From contig JAILNW010000243.1 of assembly GCA_024691145.1 (NCBI GenBank), positions 1 through 6,784 on the forward strand: a stretch of 6,784 nt of DNA, in the 5' to 3' direction. Numbering within the stretch: position 1 is the stretch's first letter; each line of letters starts with the position of its first letter. The DNA comes from Lachnospiraceae bacterium. GTDB lineage: Bacteria; Bacillota; Clostridia; Lachnospirales; Lachnospiraceae. The translations under genes and the position numbers were made by a program. A model generated the notes under the pieces. The model did no database searches. It was not told the origin of the DNA and saw nothing but the letters and a program-made list of their open reading frames with translations. Shown piece after piece: positions 1 through 6,784 of the stretch.

Positions 1-71
1 CTACATAATAAATTAACTTTTTTTAGTATATATCATGCATTACAAAAGCACAAGTAATTACATCTTAAAAC

Positions 72-94
72 ATTCTTACAACTTTCTTAAGAAT
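72..94. repeat. Short AT-rich inverted repeat (weak hairpin)
   Basis: ATTCTTA at 72-78 and TAAGAAT at 88-94 are exact reverse complements separated by nine bases. The stem has only two G/C pairs. Read on the minus strand it lies just after the end of the 103-246 frame and is followed by a short GTTTT, so it could be a poor terminator. It may equally be chance in AT-rich DNA. Apart from this repeat I see nothing of note in positions 1-102. Confidence 0.2.
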
Positions 95-102
95 AGAATC
101 AT

Positions 103-246
103 TTAAAAATTATGCCCATCAGTGAAGCAACGTTTCTCGTCTAACTCATCATAGGCTCCACACAATATTTCAAAAGTTTTATCAGAACACTGAAAAGATA
201 CTCTTACATCCAAAAAGTGTACTTGTTCTGGAATAATGTTGTACAT
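103..246 (-). CDS. Possible small protein or gene remnant, 47 residues, unidentified
   Basis: This frame runs from an ATG at 246 to a TAA at 103 and encodes 47 residues. It has a balanced, protein-like composition: many D, E, K and R, three cysteines (C20, C29, C40), and a run reading AYDELDEKRCFTDG near the end. That is unlike the Phe/Ile-rich peptides which random AT-rich DNA gives. I do not recognise the family. The evidence for expression is weak: the nearest purine-rich stretch (AAGGGA) lies more than 20 bases before the ATG, too far for a normal ribosome binding site, and I see no good promoter. Several in-frame stops separate it from the open stretch at 313-468, which is in the same frame. 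It could be a genuine small gene, the surviving end of a decayed gene, or chance. Confidence 0.28.
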   Translation of the reverse strand: MYNIIPEQVHFLDVRVSFQCSDKTFEILCGAYDELDEKRCFTDGHNF

Positions 247-312
247 AATACTGCTAATATTATTATTAATCCCTTAGTTATTAAACTACTTAATATTTTT
301 TCAGTATATCTT

Positions 313-468
313 TTAGCCTTTTTTCTGTTCCTTTTTCTCTATCTGCTTCAAAAGTTCTTCATATTCTTCATTTGTAATATACTTTACTACCTTATCAGGA
401 TAGCCTACACATGTAAATCCCATTTCATAAGCTTTATCTATATCCGCAGAATTATATTCTAGTAAATA
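313..468 (-). pseudogene. Possible C-terminal remnant of an unidentified gene, just downstream of guaD
   Basis: On the minus strand a frame is open for 51 codons between a TGA at 471-469 and a TAA at 315-313. The peptide contains SADIDKAYEMGFTCVGYPDK and then a charged helix ending in EEYEELLKQIEKKEQKKG, which looks like the natural C-terminus of a soluble protein. The only ATG, at 423, would give 36 residues and has no ribosome binding site before it. The open stretch overlaps the last ten bases of the guanine deaminase gene in another frame. The simplest reading is the tail of a gene whose front part has been lost. A short translated gene using an unusual start is possible. I do not recognise the family, and no frameshift joins it to the deaminase, whose own C-terminus is complete. 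Confidence 0.35.
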
Positions 469-929
469 TCATGTTCCATTTTATTATATTTCTCAAATAA
501 TTTAAGACATGCATCTCTGTCTATACAAACAAGAAAATCTTCAAGTTTTTTTCTGCCACCTGCAAGAAAATCAAACTTTTCATCTCTGAAACCTATAGAT
601 GCATTATCTTTAATTGTACAGCCATAATAAACCTTATTAATATTCGCCCACATAATTGCATATAGGCACATAGGACATGGTTCTCCAGTTGTATATAATT
701 CACATCCTGATAAATCAAATGTATCAAGATTTCTCTCTGCTTCTCTTATAGCTTCAATCTCCCCATGAGCAGTTGAATCTTTATTAATTAATACTTTGTT
801 ATGGCCTTTGCCAACAACTTTGCCTTCCTTAACTATGACACAGCCAAATGGTCCTCCATGTTTATTATTAATTCCAGTAAATGCCTCATCAATAGCTAAA
901 GACATATATTTATTACCTGCTTTTATCAC
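459..929 (-). CDS. guaD: Guanine deaminase (GuaD type, cytidine deaminase fold)
   Basis: The predicted product is a cytosolic zinc enzyme that hydrolyses guanine to xanthine and ammonia, in purine salvage and breakdown. The 156-residue product has the two zinc motifs of the family: TAHGE with H55 as ligand and E57 as proton shuttle, and PCPMC with C85 and C88 as ligands. By my recall of Bacillus subtilis GuaD, also 156 residues with H53, E55, C83, C86, D114 and Y156, the present protein keeps each of these, including D116 in GFRD and the terminal Y156. That argues against the tRNA deaminase TadA and against cytidine deaminase. HGE replaces the more usual HAE, a change I believe is frequent in clostridial relatives. 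The start is the GTG at 929-927, because AAGGAGGA ends five bases before it; the in-frame ATG at 905 has no such site, and the upstream ATG at 995 lies before the promoter. It is monocistronic unless the frames downstream are real. Related deaminases acting on other purines cannot be excluded. Confidence 0.85.
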   Translation of the reverse strand: MIKAGNKYMSLAIDEAFTGINNKHGGPFGCVIVKEGKVVGKGHNKVLINKDSTAHGEIEAIREAERNLDTFDLSGCELYTTGEPCPMCLYAIMWANINKVYYGCTIKDNASIGFRDEKFDFLAGGRKKLEDFLVCIDRDACLKLFEKYNKMEHDIY

Positions 930-934
930 AATAA

Positions 935-942
935 TCCTCCTT
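935..942 (-). promoter_or_regulatory. Ribosome binding site that fixes the GTG start of guaD
   Basis: The minus strand reads AAGGAGGA TTATT GTG. This near-perfect Shine-Dalgarno sequence, five bases before GTG, decides the start codon. The longer frame that begins at 995 would put this site, and the likely promoter, inside the coding region. Confidence 0.85.
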
Positions 943-963
943 TTTCCCAATATCAACACTATT

Positions 964-992
964 ATTATACCATATCTATTCTGAAAAAAAAG
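964..992 (-). promoter_or_regulatory. Extended -10 promoter of guaD
   Basis: On the minus strand TGGTATAAT occupies 972-964: a consensus -10 hexamer (969-964) with the TGn extension. The matching -35 position, about 16-17 bases upstream, is only a T-rich run (about 992-986), poor against TTGACA, so the extended -10 would carry the recognition. Initiation would be near 957, giving a leader of roughly 28 bases, too short for a purine riboswitch. Confidence 0.65.
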
Positions 993-1007
993 CATATTTT
1001 CATACTC

Positions 1008-1036
1008 TTGAAATCCTTTTTATTATGTGCTATAAT
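1008..1036 (+). promoter_or_regulatory. Sigma-A promoter of metG
   Basis: TTGAAA (1008-1013) and TATAAT (1031-1036) are separated by exactly 17 bases, and TGC at 1028-1030 adds an extended -10. Only one base differs from consensus. Initiation is expected near 1043, leaving a leader of about 47 bases. That is too short for a T-box or an S-adenosylmethionine riboswitch, so constitutive transcription is the simplest reading. Confidence 0.8.
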
Positions 1037-1050
1037 TTTATTTTATGAGA

Positions 1051-1065
1051 GGTCAATAATAGACC
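1051..1065 (+). repeat. Small inverted repeat in the metG leader
   Basis: GGTC at 1051-1054 and GACC at 1062-1065 flank seven bases. It sits just after the predicted transcription start and before the ribosome binding site. A four-pair stem is weak. It could be an operator half-site pair, an RNA 5' hairpin, or chance. Confidence 0.2.
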
Positions 1066-1074
1066 AATATTAAA

Positions 1075-1082
1075 AGAGGAGG
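1075..1082 (+). promoter_or_regulatory. Ribosome binding site of metG
   Basis: AGAGGAGG lies seven bases before the ATG at 1090. This is an optimal site and supports that ATG as the start. Confidence 0.85.
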
Positions 1083-1089
1083 AAAAAAG

Positions 1090-3045
1090 ATGAATAAGAA
1101 TTTTTATATTACAACACCTATTTACTATCCATCTGGTAATCCGCATATCGGACACTGCTATACAACTGTTGCCTGCGATTCCATTGCCAGATACAGAAGA
1201 AAGCAGGGATATAATGTCATGTTCCTCACAGGTACTGATGAACATGGACTTAAGATAGAACAAAAGGCCAAAGAAGCCGGCGTTACTCCTAAAGCTTACG
1301 TAGATGAGATTGTTGAGAAGTTTAAGAATCTCTGGTCTTACATGAACATAAGCTATGACAGATATATAAGAACAACAGACGACTACCATGTAGAATCTGT
1401 TCAGTCTATATTTAAGAAGTTATATGACAAAGGATATATATATAAAGGCGAATACAAAGGAAAATACTGTACACCATGTGAAAGTTTCTGGACTCCTTCA
1501 CAGCTTAAAGACGGTATGTGTCCTGACTGCGGAAGACCTGTTACAGATGCAAAGGAAGAAGCATACTTTTTCAAACTTTCAGGTTTCGCAGACAGATTAG
1601 AGAAGTTATTACTTGAAACTGATTATCTTCAGCCTAAGAACAGAGCTGTAGAATTGGTTAACAACTTCATTAAACCAGGTCTTGAGGACCTTTGTGTATC
1701 AAGAACAACATTTACATGGGGTGTTCCTGTAACATTTGATGATAAACACGTTGTATATGTATGGATAGATGCACTCAGCAACTATATTACAGCTCTTGGA
1801 TATGATAACAACAAGTACAAAGACTTTGATAAATTCTGGCCTGCAGACGTTCACATGGTAGCAAAGGACATCATGAGATTCCATGCTATTATATGGCCTG
1901 CAATGCTTATGGCACTTGATCTTCCACTTCCAAAGCACCTTGCTGTACATGGATGGATTACTTTCAATGGTCAGAAGATGAGCAAGTCAATTGGTAACGT
2001 AGTTGATCCTATGATACTTGGAGAGAGATACAGTGCAGATGCCATAAGATATCATATTCTTCGTGAGATGGCACTTGGTGCAGACAGCAACTTCTCTAAT
2101 GAGATTATGATTAACAGAATGAATTCTGACCTTGCAAATGGATTTGGTAACCTTGTATCAAGAACTGTTGCCATGATTGATAAATACTTTGGCGGAACTC
2201 TTCCAGCAGACCGTGAAGAAGAAGATATTGATAAAGAACTTATAGAACTTGCAACATCTATAAGAGCAAATGTTGATGACTTTATGGATAAGACTCAGCT
2301 TAATAACGCACTTGCTGAGATATTTAAGCTTGTTGACAGATCTAATAAGTACATTGATGAAACTACTCCTTGGGTTCTTGGTAAAGACGAAACTAAGAAA
2401 GCAAGACTTGCAACTGTTCTTTATAACTTGCTTGAAAGCATAAGAATTGCATCAGCACTTCTTTCATCATTTATGCCAACTACTATGCCAAAGGTATGGG
2501 AACAGATTGGTGCAGATGAAGCAAGCGTTTCATATGAGAATATGAACAAGTTTGGTGTATTAAAGGCTGATACAACAGTTAAGAGAGGCGATATTATATT
2601 CCCTCGTATTGATATAGATAAAGAGATTGAAGAACTTAATGCAATTATCTCTAATGGTACTTCTGACAAGAAAGAAGAAAAGGAAGAAGAACCAGCTATA
2701 GAGATAGAACCATTTGGTGAAACTATAGAATATGATGACTTCGCTAAGGTTGATCTTAGAATTGGTAAGGTTGTAAGCTGTGAGAAAGTTAAGAAGTCAA
2801 GCAAGCTTTTATGCCTTCAGGTTAACGATGGCAAAGAAACTCGCCAGATTGTTTCAGGTATTGCCAAGTACTATAAGCCAGAGGATATGATTGGAAAGAC
2901 TATTGTTTTCGTTGCTAATCTTGCTCCTCGTAAGATGTGCGGTCTTGAAAGCAACGGTATGATTCTTGCAACTGACGGACCAGATGGTTCAATCAATGTT
3001 GCATTTATGAATGATAGTATACCTGCTGGATCTAAATTATGCTAA
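1090..3045 (+). CDS. metG: Methionyl-tRNA synthetase with fused C-terminal tRNA-binding domain
   Basis: This essential cytosolic class I enzyme charges methionine onto initiator and elongator tRNA(Met) using ATP. The 651-residue product is complete. The Rossmann catalytic core starts with TPIYYPSGNPHIGH, which holds the HIGH signature at 19-22. The connective domain carries one zinc knuckle of the form CxxC (C127, C130) and CxxC (C144, C147). The KMSKS loop is at 296-300. The all-helical anticodon-binding domain spans roughly 330-510. A charged Lys/Glu linker (about 526-536) leads to a Trbp111-like OB-fold tRNA-binding domain (about 548-651), containing FAKVDLRIGKV and the NLAPRKMCGLESNGM stretch typical of that fold. 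The length agrees with the Bacillus-type enzyme of about 660 residues. It has its own strong promoter and ribosome binding site and ends in a terminator, so it appears monocistronic. I see no missing catalytic residue and no frameshift. Confidence 0.97.
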   Translation: MNKNFYITTPIYYPSGNPHIGHCYTTVACDSIARYRRKQGYNVMFLTGTDEHGLKIEQKAKEAGVTPKAYVDEIVEKFKNLWSYMNISYDRYIRTTDDYHVESVQSIFKKLYDKGYIYKGEYKGKYCTPCESFWTPSQLKDGMCPDCGRPVTDAKEEAYFFKLSGFADRLEKLLLETDYLQPKNRAVELVNNFIKPGLEDLCVSRTTFTWGVPVTFDDKHVVYVWIDALSNYITALGYDNNKYKDFDKFWPADVHMVAKDIMRFHAIIWPAMLMALDLPLPKHLAVHGWITFNGQKMSKSIGNVVDPMILGERYSADAIRYHILREMALGADSNFSNEIMINRMNSDLANGFGNLVSRTVAMIDKYFGGTLPADREEEDIDKELIELATSIRANVDDFMDKTQLNNALAEIFKLVDRSNKYIDETTPWVLGKDETKKARLATVLYNLLESIRIASALLSSFMPTTMPKVWEQIGADEASVSYENMNKFGVLKADTTVKRGDIIFPRIDIDKEIEELNAIISNGTSDKKEEKEEEPAIEIEPFGETIEYDDFAKVDLRIGKVVSCEKVKKSSKLLCLQVNDGKETRQIVSGIAKYYKPEDMIGKTIVFVANLAPRKMCGLESNGMILATDGPDGSINVAFMNDSIPAGSKLC

Positions 3046-3070
3046 TTATTTTACCTTCAAAAATATTTTT

Positions 3071-3106
3071 AAGGTCAGAAGATTTTTGTCTTCTGACCTT
3101 GTTTTT
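3071..3106 (+). terminator. Rho-independent terminator between the convergent genes metG and the hybrid kinase
   Basis: AAGGTCAGAAGA (3071-3082) and TCTTCTGACCTT (3089-3100) form a perfect 12-bp stem with a six-base loop, followed on the plus strand by GTTTTTATTT. It lies 25 bases after the metG stop. On the minus strand the same stem is followed by AAAAATATTTTTG, whose T-run comes a few bases late, so it may also stop the kinase transcript, less efficiently. Confidence 0.92.
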
Positions 3107-3113
3107 ATTTCTA

Positions 3114-6100
3114 TTATTCTCCAACTAAATTTTTTATATACTCTGCTGCCTCATCAAAACATACATTGTCTACAAAATCTACAAGTTTAGCTAAATCTTC
3201 CCTGCTATTTTCATCAAGTTCATACTCCTTAATATTTCTCATAATTTCATCAACTGTTGCCATATCAAAGTCTGAAAGGGGAGCAATAAGCTTCTTCACT
3301 TCAATTAAGAAGTCCTCTCTATTTAAGCTTATCTTTTCTTTATCATTATCAGCATTAATAAATGGCATATTAGCAAGTTCATCACAATACTGTCTGTAAA
3401 TATCAAGAAGTGTTAATGTGGATTTCTCTATAATCTCCATATTTTCATTTTTTCCTGCTTCCTCAAGTTTTTCAGCAAGTTTTGCAAGATCCATGGCCCC
3501 AAGATTTTTGCAGACACTCTTTAAAGCATGAACCTCTATAACATAATTCTTTATATCCTTCTTATTATAAAGTTCTTCTATACGCTCAATCTTTTCATTA
3601 GATGTCTGATAAAAATCCTTAAGAAGAGTTCTATATAATTCACTGCTTCCTGTATGCTTTAATCCTTCCTTAACGTCAAAGCCTTCAATATTTCCAAAGT
3701 TTTCAGAATCATCACTCTCATCAGAAGAAATTTCATTCCATTCATTATCATCAAGAATTTCAATTTTATCTTCTGGAAGCCATTTAAGCAGTTTCTCAGT
3801 AATATCCTTCATATCAATAGGCTTTGCTACAAAATCATTCATTCCCATTTCAACAAATTTCTTTTTAACACCACTTACAGCATTAGCCGTAAGTGCAATT
3901 ATAGGAATATTTTTAAAATATTCATCATCAAGGGCTCTTATGATTTGTGTAGCTTCAATACCATCCATTTCAGGCATCATATGATCCATGAAAATAATAT
4001 CAAAGTTTTTATTTTTTACCTTTTCTATAGCTTCTTTTCCAGACATTGCCATAATAATATTCATTCTGAAAATACTAAGAAGCCCCTCTGCAACTTTCAG
4101 ATTAATAGCATTATCATCAACAAGTAAAACCTTTACATTTGGTGCAACAAAATGAGTAACATTATCCTCCTCATTGTCCTCGTTATCAAGTATATCCACC
4201 ATATTACATGTAGGTTTGTCTGTTACAATATCCTGCATTATTTCAAAAGAAAACTCAGTTCCTTTTCCATACTCACTTCTTACATTTAAAGTTCCTCCCA
4301 TAAGTTCAATAATTTCCTTTGAAATAGGAAGTCCCAGTCCCGTACCTTCAACTCTTCTGTTTCTTCTTGTGTCAACCTGTGTAAATGATTCATAAATCAT
4401 CTTTAAATCATCGCTTTTTATTCCTATTCCACTGTCCTTAACACTTATTTTTACTAAAACCTTATTATCATCTTTGCTTTCTCTTTCAAAGTCAAGATTT
4501 AGTATAATAACTCCTTCTTTAGTAAATTTCACTGCATTACCAAGAAGATTTGTAAGAACCTGTCGTAATCTTATATCATCACCATATAATTCAAAAGGAA
4601 TATTATCATTAAACTTCACTATAAATTCAAGATTCTTTTCCTGCATTCTAGGTGTAATTATATTTACAATATCCCTTACAAGAGTAACCGGTTTATAATT
4701 AACAGGAATAATCTCCATTTTACCTGATTCAATCTTAGATATATCAAGTATATCATTAATAATTGCAAGGAGATTCTTTCCGGCTGTTCTTATCTGTTTT
4801 ATACTTTCTCTTTCTTCCTTAGGAAGATTGCCTCTTAAAACAATTTCAGACATACCAATAATTGCATTCATTGGTGTACGAATTTCATGAGACATATTTG
4901 CAAGGAAATTTGACTTTGCATGGTTTGCTTCCTCTGCCCTTTCCTTCATTCTCTGTAATTCCTGCATCTGAAGTAATTTTGTAAAAGCAATTAACATCTG
5001 TTTAAAGGCATATGTATAAATTTCAAAATCACTTTCATCCAAAGCCCTCTTTTCTCTTGAATCACTCCAGTGCTCACGAATTTCAGTATATGCAATAAAT
5101 ACACAATTAAGAGCTCCGGCATCATATATTGGTGTGAGCATAAACGAAAAAATCTTACCTTTATTAAATAACGTCGTGATTTCATCATAGTCAGCAAAAT
5201 CATTATATGTTTTTGAAGTAACAAAACCTTTATTATTTTTGTTTATATATTTTAATATAATATCCATCTTCTCATCTGTCAGATCTGAGTCAGTATAAAG
5301 CAGTTCAGGTTTTCCATCATATAATTTTAAAATATCAACATTATCAATGCCTATACAGTTCTTAAGAACCGGCATAATTCTGCTGATTTCGCCCTTTACA
5401 GTACCATGAAGTTCATTTGTAATTTTCTGCAAAATAGAAAGAAAGTCTATATTCTTTCTCATTTTTTCTGCATCGAAGTCTTTAATCTGATCCCTTACAA
5501 GTGAAAGTATATCATGTATAGAAACAGTTGTCATTTTCATTACTCCGGCATCTGAAATATATCTTCTTCCATCTATCTCACACTGTACTTCATCAAGTCT
5601 TCTGTCAAATTTTGCCTCTATGCAATACTGCTTACATTTAATAAGTTCATTAAAAGCCTCTTCTTCTCTTCCTAAAACTCTTAATAATCTTGATTTATCA
5701 ATGGCAAACTGAGGATAATTAAAAAACTTTCCACCCATGGAATACCCCATAAATACTTCAGCTTTTTCAAACCATTCTAAAGCATTATCATATTCCATAT
5801 CAGTAACAGCCATTAAGCCTGATACATAATGATACAAGAACAAAGCATCAGACCAGAATTCTGATGATTTTGACTCATGATTATTTTCACTATCATCAAG
5901 CAAATGTTCAAGAAAGGCTCTTGCATTATTTAAATACATAATAGCATTATAGTAATTACCTATTCGATAGCAGGCAAGTGCAATAAGTGCAAACAATTTT
6001 GATATATTACATACTCTCAAGCTGTTAAGTTTTAATATTCTAAGAACATTTGCAGATTCTGTAAGATATAATGCTGCATTTTCATAGTCATGAGCAAGCA

Positions 6101-6764
6101 TGGCATTAACACCCATGTTGTACATTGTCTCTACCACATACTCACTTAATCTGTAATCATAATAGATTTTAAGTGCTTTATTGTAATTAATATTGGCATA
6201 TTCAAATTCCTCAAGGGCACCACTACTATAACCAATACCATTATATATTGCCGCTTCATCTATATAATAATTATTCTTCTTAGCTACAACTGCTGTTTTT
6301 TCATAAAAATGAATACACACATCATAAAAACCATGAAATGATGCATTCATTACATTTTTTCTATATGCTTCAATATAAAGTTTATCATTTCTTATTTTCT
6401 TTGCTATTTCAATTCCCTTCATAAAATAAGGAATTCTATCCTCCAGGCCACTAACCTTGCAGAAGTTTTGATATTCATTATTAAAGCTATATGTGTAAAT
6501 GTGTGCAAGATGATTATAATATCCGTAATTTTCACAGCCTTTAATAAGTTCTTCACTTACATCTTTATTATAATCACAAATCCATATATCCTTCCATCCT
6601 AAAAAAGCTGACATATTTTCAATTAATTCAGCCTTGAATTTGCAGAAATCTTCACCAATCTCTTCTGCTATTCTTTTACATTCCTTTACACATAAAGCAT
6701 TATTTTCTTTACCATCATTGTAAATAAATATAAGTGCTGTAAGATAATAATATGAAAAATCCAT
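3114..6764 (-). CDS. Soluble hybrid sensor histidine kinase: TPR, GAF-like, HisKA, HATPase, receiver, HPt
   Basis: A 1216-residue cytoplasmic phosphorelay kinase. Residues 1-405 are helical with TPR-like pairs (about 169-203, 210-243, 255-286, 309-341, 350-385), probably a protein-binding sensor. About 437-590 resembles a GAF domain. A short coiled coil (about 590-615) leads to the kinase. The H-box SHEIRTPMN has the phosphorylated histidine H626. The ATPase has N743 (N-box), DSGIGI (777-782), F794 and GTGLGL (807-812). The receiver has D883/D884, phosphoacceptor D927 in MDHMMPEMDG, T959 and K981. The HPt domain has H1079 in HALKS. An unassigned helical tail fills 1140-1216. I see no signal peptide or membrane segment and no lost catalytic residue. 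No response regulator gene adjoins it within the window. The ligand is unknown. The ATG at 6764 is preceded only by a weak GGGA site, and the frame stays open to the window edge, so the N-terminus could be longer. Confidence 0.93.
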   Translation of the reverse strand: MDFSYYYLTALIFIYNDGKENNALCVKECKRIAEEIGEDFCKFKAELIENMSAFLGWKDIWICDYNKDVSEELIKGCENYGYYNHLAHIYTYSFNNEYQNFCKVSGLEDRIPYFMKGIEIAKKIRNDKLYIEAYRKNVMNASFHGFYDVCIHFYEKTAVVAKKNNYYIDEAAIYNGIGYSSGALEEFEYANINYNKALKIYYDYRLSEYVVETMYNMGVNAMLAHDYENAALYLTESANVLRILKLNSLRVCNISKLFALIALACYRIGNYYNAIMYLNNARAFLEHLLDDSENNHESKSSEFWSDALFLYHYVSGLMAVTDMEYDNALEWFEKAEVFMGYSMGGKFFNYPQFAIDKSRLLRVLGREEEAFNELIKCKQYCIEAKFDRRLDEVQCEIDGRRYISDAGVMKMTTVSIHDILSLVRDQIKDFDAEKMRKNIDFLSILQKITNELHGTVKGEISRIMPVLKNCIGIDNVDILKLYDGKPELLYTDSDLTDEKMDIILKYINKNNKGFVTSKTYNDFADYDEITTLFNKGKIFSFMLTPIYDAGALNCVFIAYTEIREHWSDSREKRALDESDFEIYTYAFKQMLIAFTKLLQMQELQRMKERAEEANHAKSNFLANMSHEIRTPMNAIIGMSEIVLRGNLPKEERESIKQIRTAGKNLLAIINDILDISKIESGKMEIIPVNYKPVTLVRDIVNIITPRMQEKNLEFIVKFNDNIPFELYGDDIRLRQVLTNLLGNAVKFTKEGVIILNLDFERESKDDNKVLVKISVKDSGIGIKSDDLKMIYESFTQVDTRRNRRVEGTGLGLPISKEIIELMGGTLNVRSEYGKGTEFSFEIMQDIVTDKPTCNMVDILDNEDNEEDNVTHFVAPNVKVLLVDDNAINLKVAEGLLSIFRMNIIMAMSGKEAIEKVKNKNFDIIFMDHMMPEMDGIEATQIIRALDDEYFKNIPIIALTANAVSGVKKKFVEMGMNDFVAKPIDMKDITEKLLKWLPEDKIEILDDNEWNEISSDESDDSENFGNIEGFDVKEGLKHTGSSELYRTLLKDFYQTSNEKIERIEELYNKKDIKNYVIEVHALKSVCKNLGAMDLAKLAEKLEEAGKNENMEIIEKSTLTLLDIYRQYCDELANMPFINADNDKEKISLNREDFLIEVKKLIAPLSDFDMATVDEIMRNIKEYELDENSREDLAKLVDFVDNVCFDEAAEYIKNLVGE

Positions 6765-6784
6765 CTTTTTCCCAAGATTATTCT

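Noticed and set aside
1..458. Insertion sequence or other mobile element behind the left-hand remnants
   Set aside because: No transposase motif, terminal inverted repeats or target-site duplication could be found.
217..462. Plus-strand 81-codon frame
   Set aside because: Its product is almost entirely Phe, Ile, Leu and Tyr, as AT-rich non-coding DNA gives; there is no ribosome binding site, and the opposite strand has a more protein-like frame over 313-468.
459..468. Frameshift joining guaD to the 313-468 stretch
   Set aside because: The deaminase already ends with the expected terminal Tyr at the expected length of 156 residues, so no extension is needed.
1037..1089. T-box or S-adenosylmethionine riboswitch before metG
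   Set aside because: The predicted leader is only about 47 bases and has no T-box sequence or multi-helix structure, only a four-pair inverted repeat.
1030..1389. Minus-strand 119-codon frame over the start of metG
   Set aside because: It is antisense to the conserved HIGH-containing catalytic core of metG and has no family features.
2421..2804. Minus-strand Ser/Ile-rich frame inside metG
   Set aside because: A shadow of metG codon use; Ser-rich composition and no start signals.
4991..5224. Second minus-strand frame inside the kinase gene
   Set aside because: It overlaps the GAF-like region of the kinase in another frame and shows no ribosome binding site or recognisable motif.

Overview
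The window is AT-rich, densely coded bacterial DNA. Its gene content, strong AGGAGG ribosome binding sites and sigma-A-type promoters suggest a low-GC Firmicute. The large sensor kinase (TPR, GAF-like, histidine kinase, receiver, HPt, helical tail, no membrane segment) resembles those common in gut Clostridia of the Lachnospiraceae type. That placement rests on protein character alone; no marker gene here fixes a genus.

Layout from left to right. Positions 1-458 hold no recognisable gene. Two short minus-strand reading frames (313-468 and 103-246) look coding-like but are unidentified and may be gene remnants. Positions 459-929 (minus) encode a 156-residue guanine deaminase of the GuaD type, starting at a GTG with a near-perfect ribosome binding site. 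A 160-base divergent intergenic region carries back-to-back promoters for this gene and for metG. Positions 1090-3045 (plus) encode a complete methionyl-tRNA synthetase with the C-terminal tRNA-binding domain fused on. A 12-bp rho-independent terminator lies at 3071-3100. Positions 3114-6764 (minus), convergent with metG, encode a soluble hybrid sensor kinase of 1216 residues with every phosphorelay site present.

The three identified genes do not form one operon. guaD (purine salvage) and metG (translation) are divergent, and metG and the kinase converge on a shared terminator region. The kinase carries its own receiver and HPt domain, so it can pass phosphate through several steps, but no DNA-binding response regulator is encoded beside it inside the window. 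No mobile element, tRNA, rRNA, CRISPR array or known riboswitch was seen. Nothing here is clearly a new system; the points most worth checking are the two orphan frames at the left edge, the divergent promoter pair, and the unexplained C-terminal tail of the kinase.
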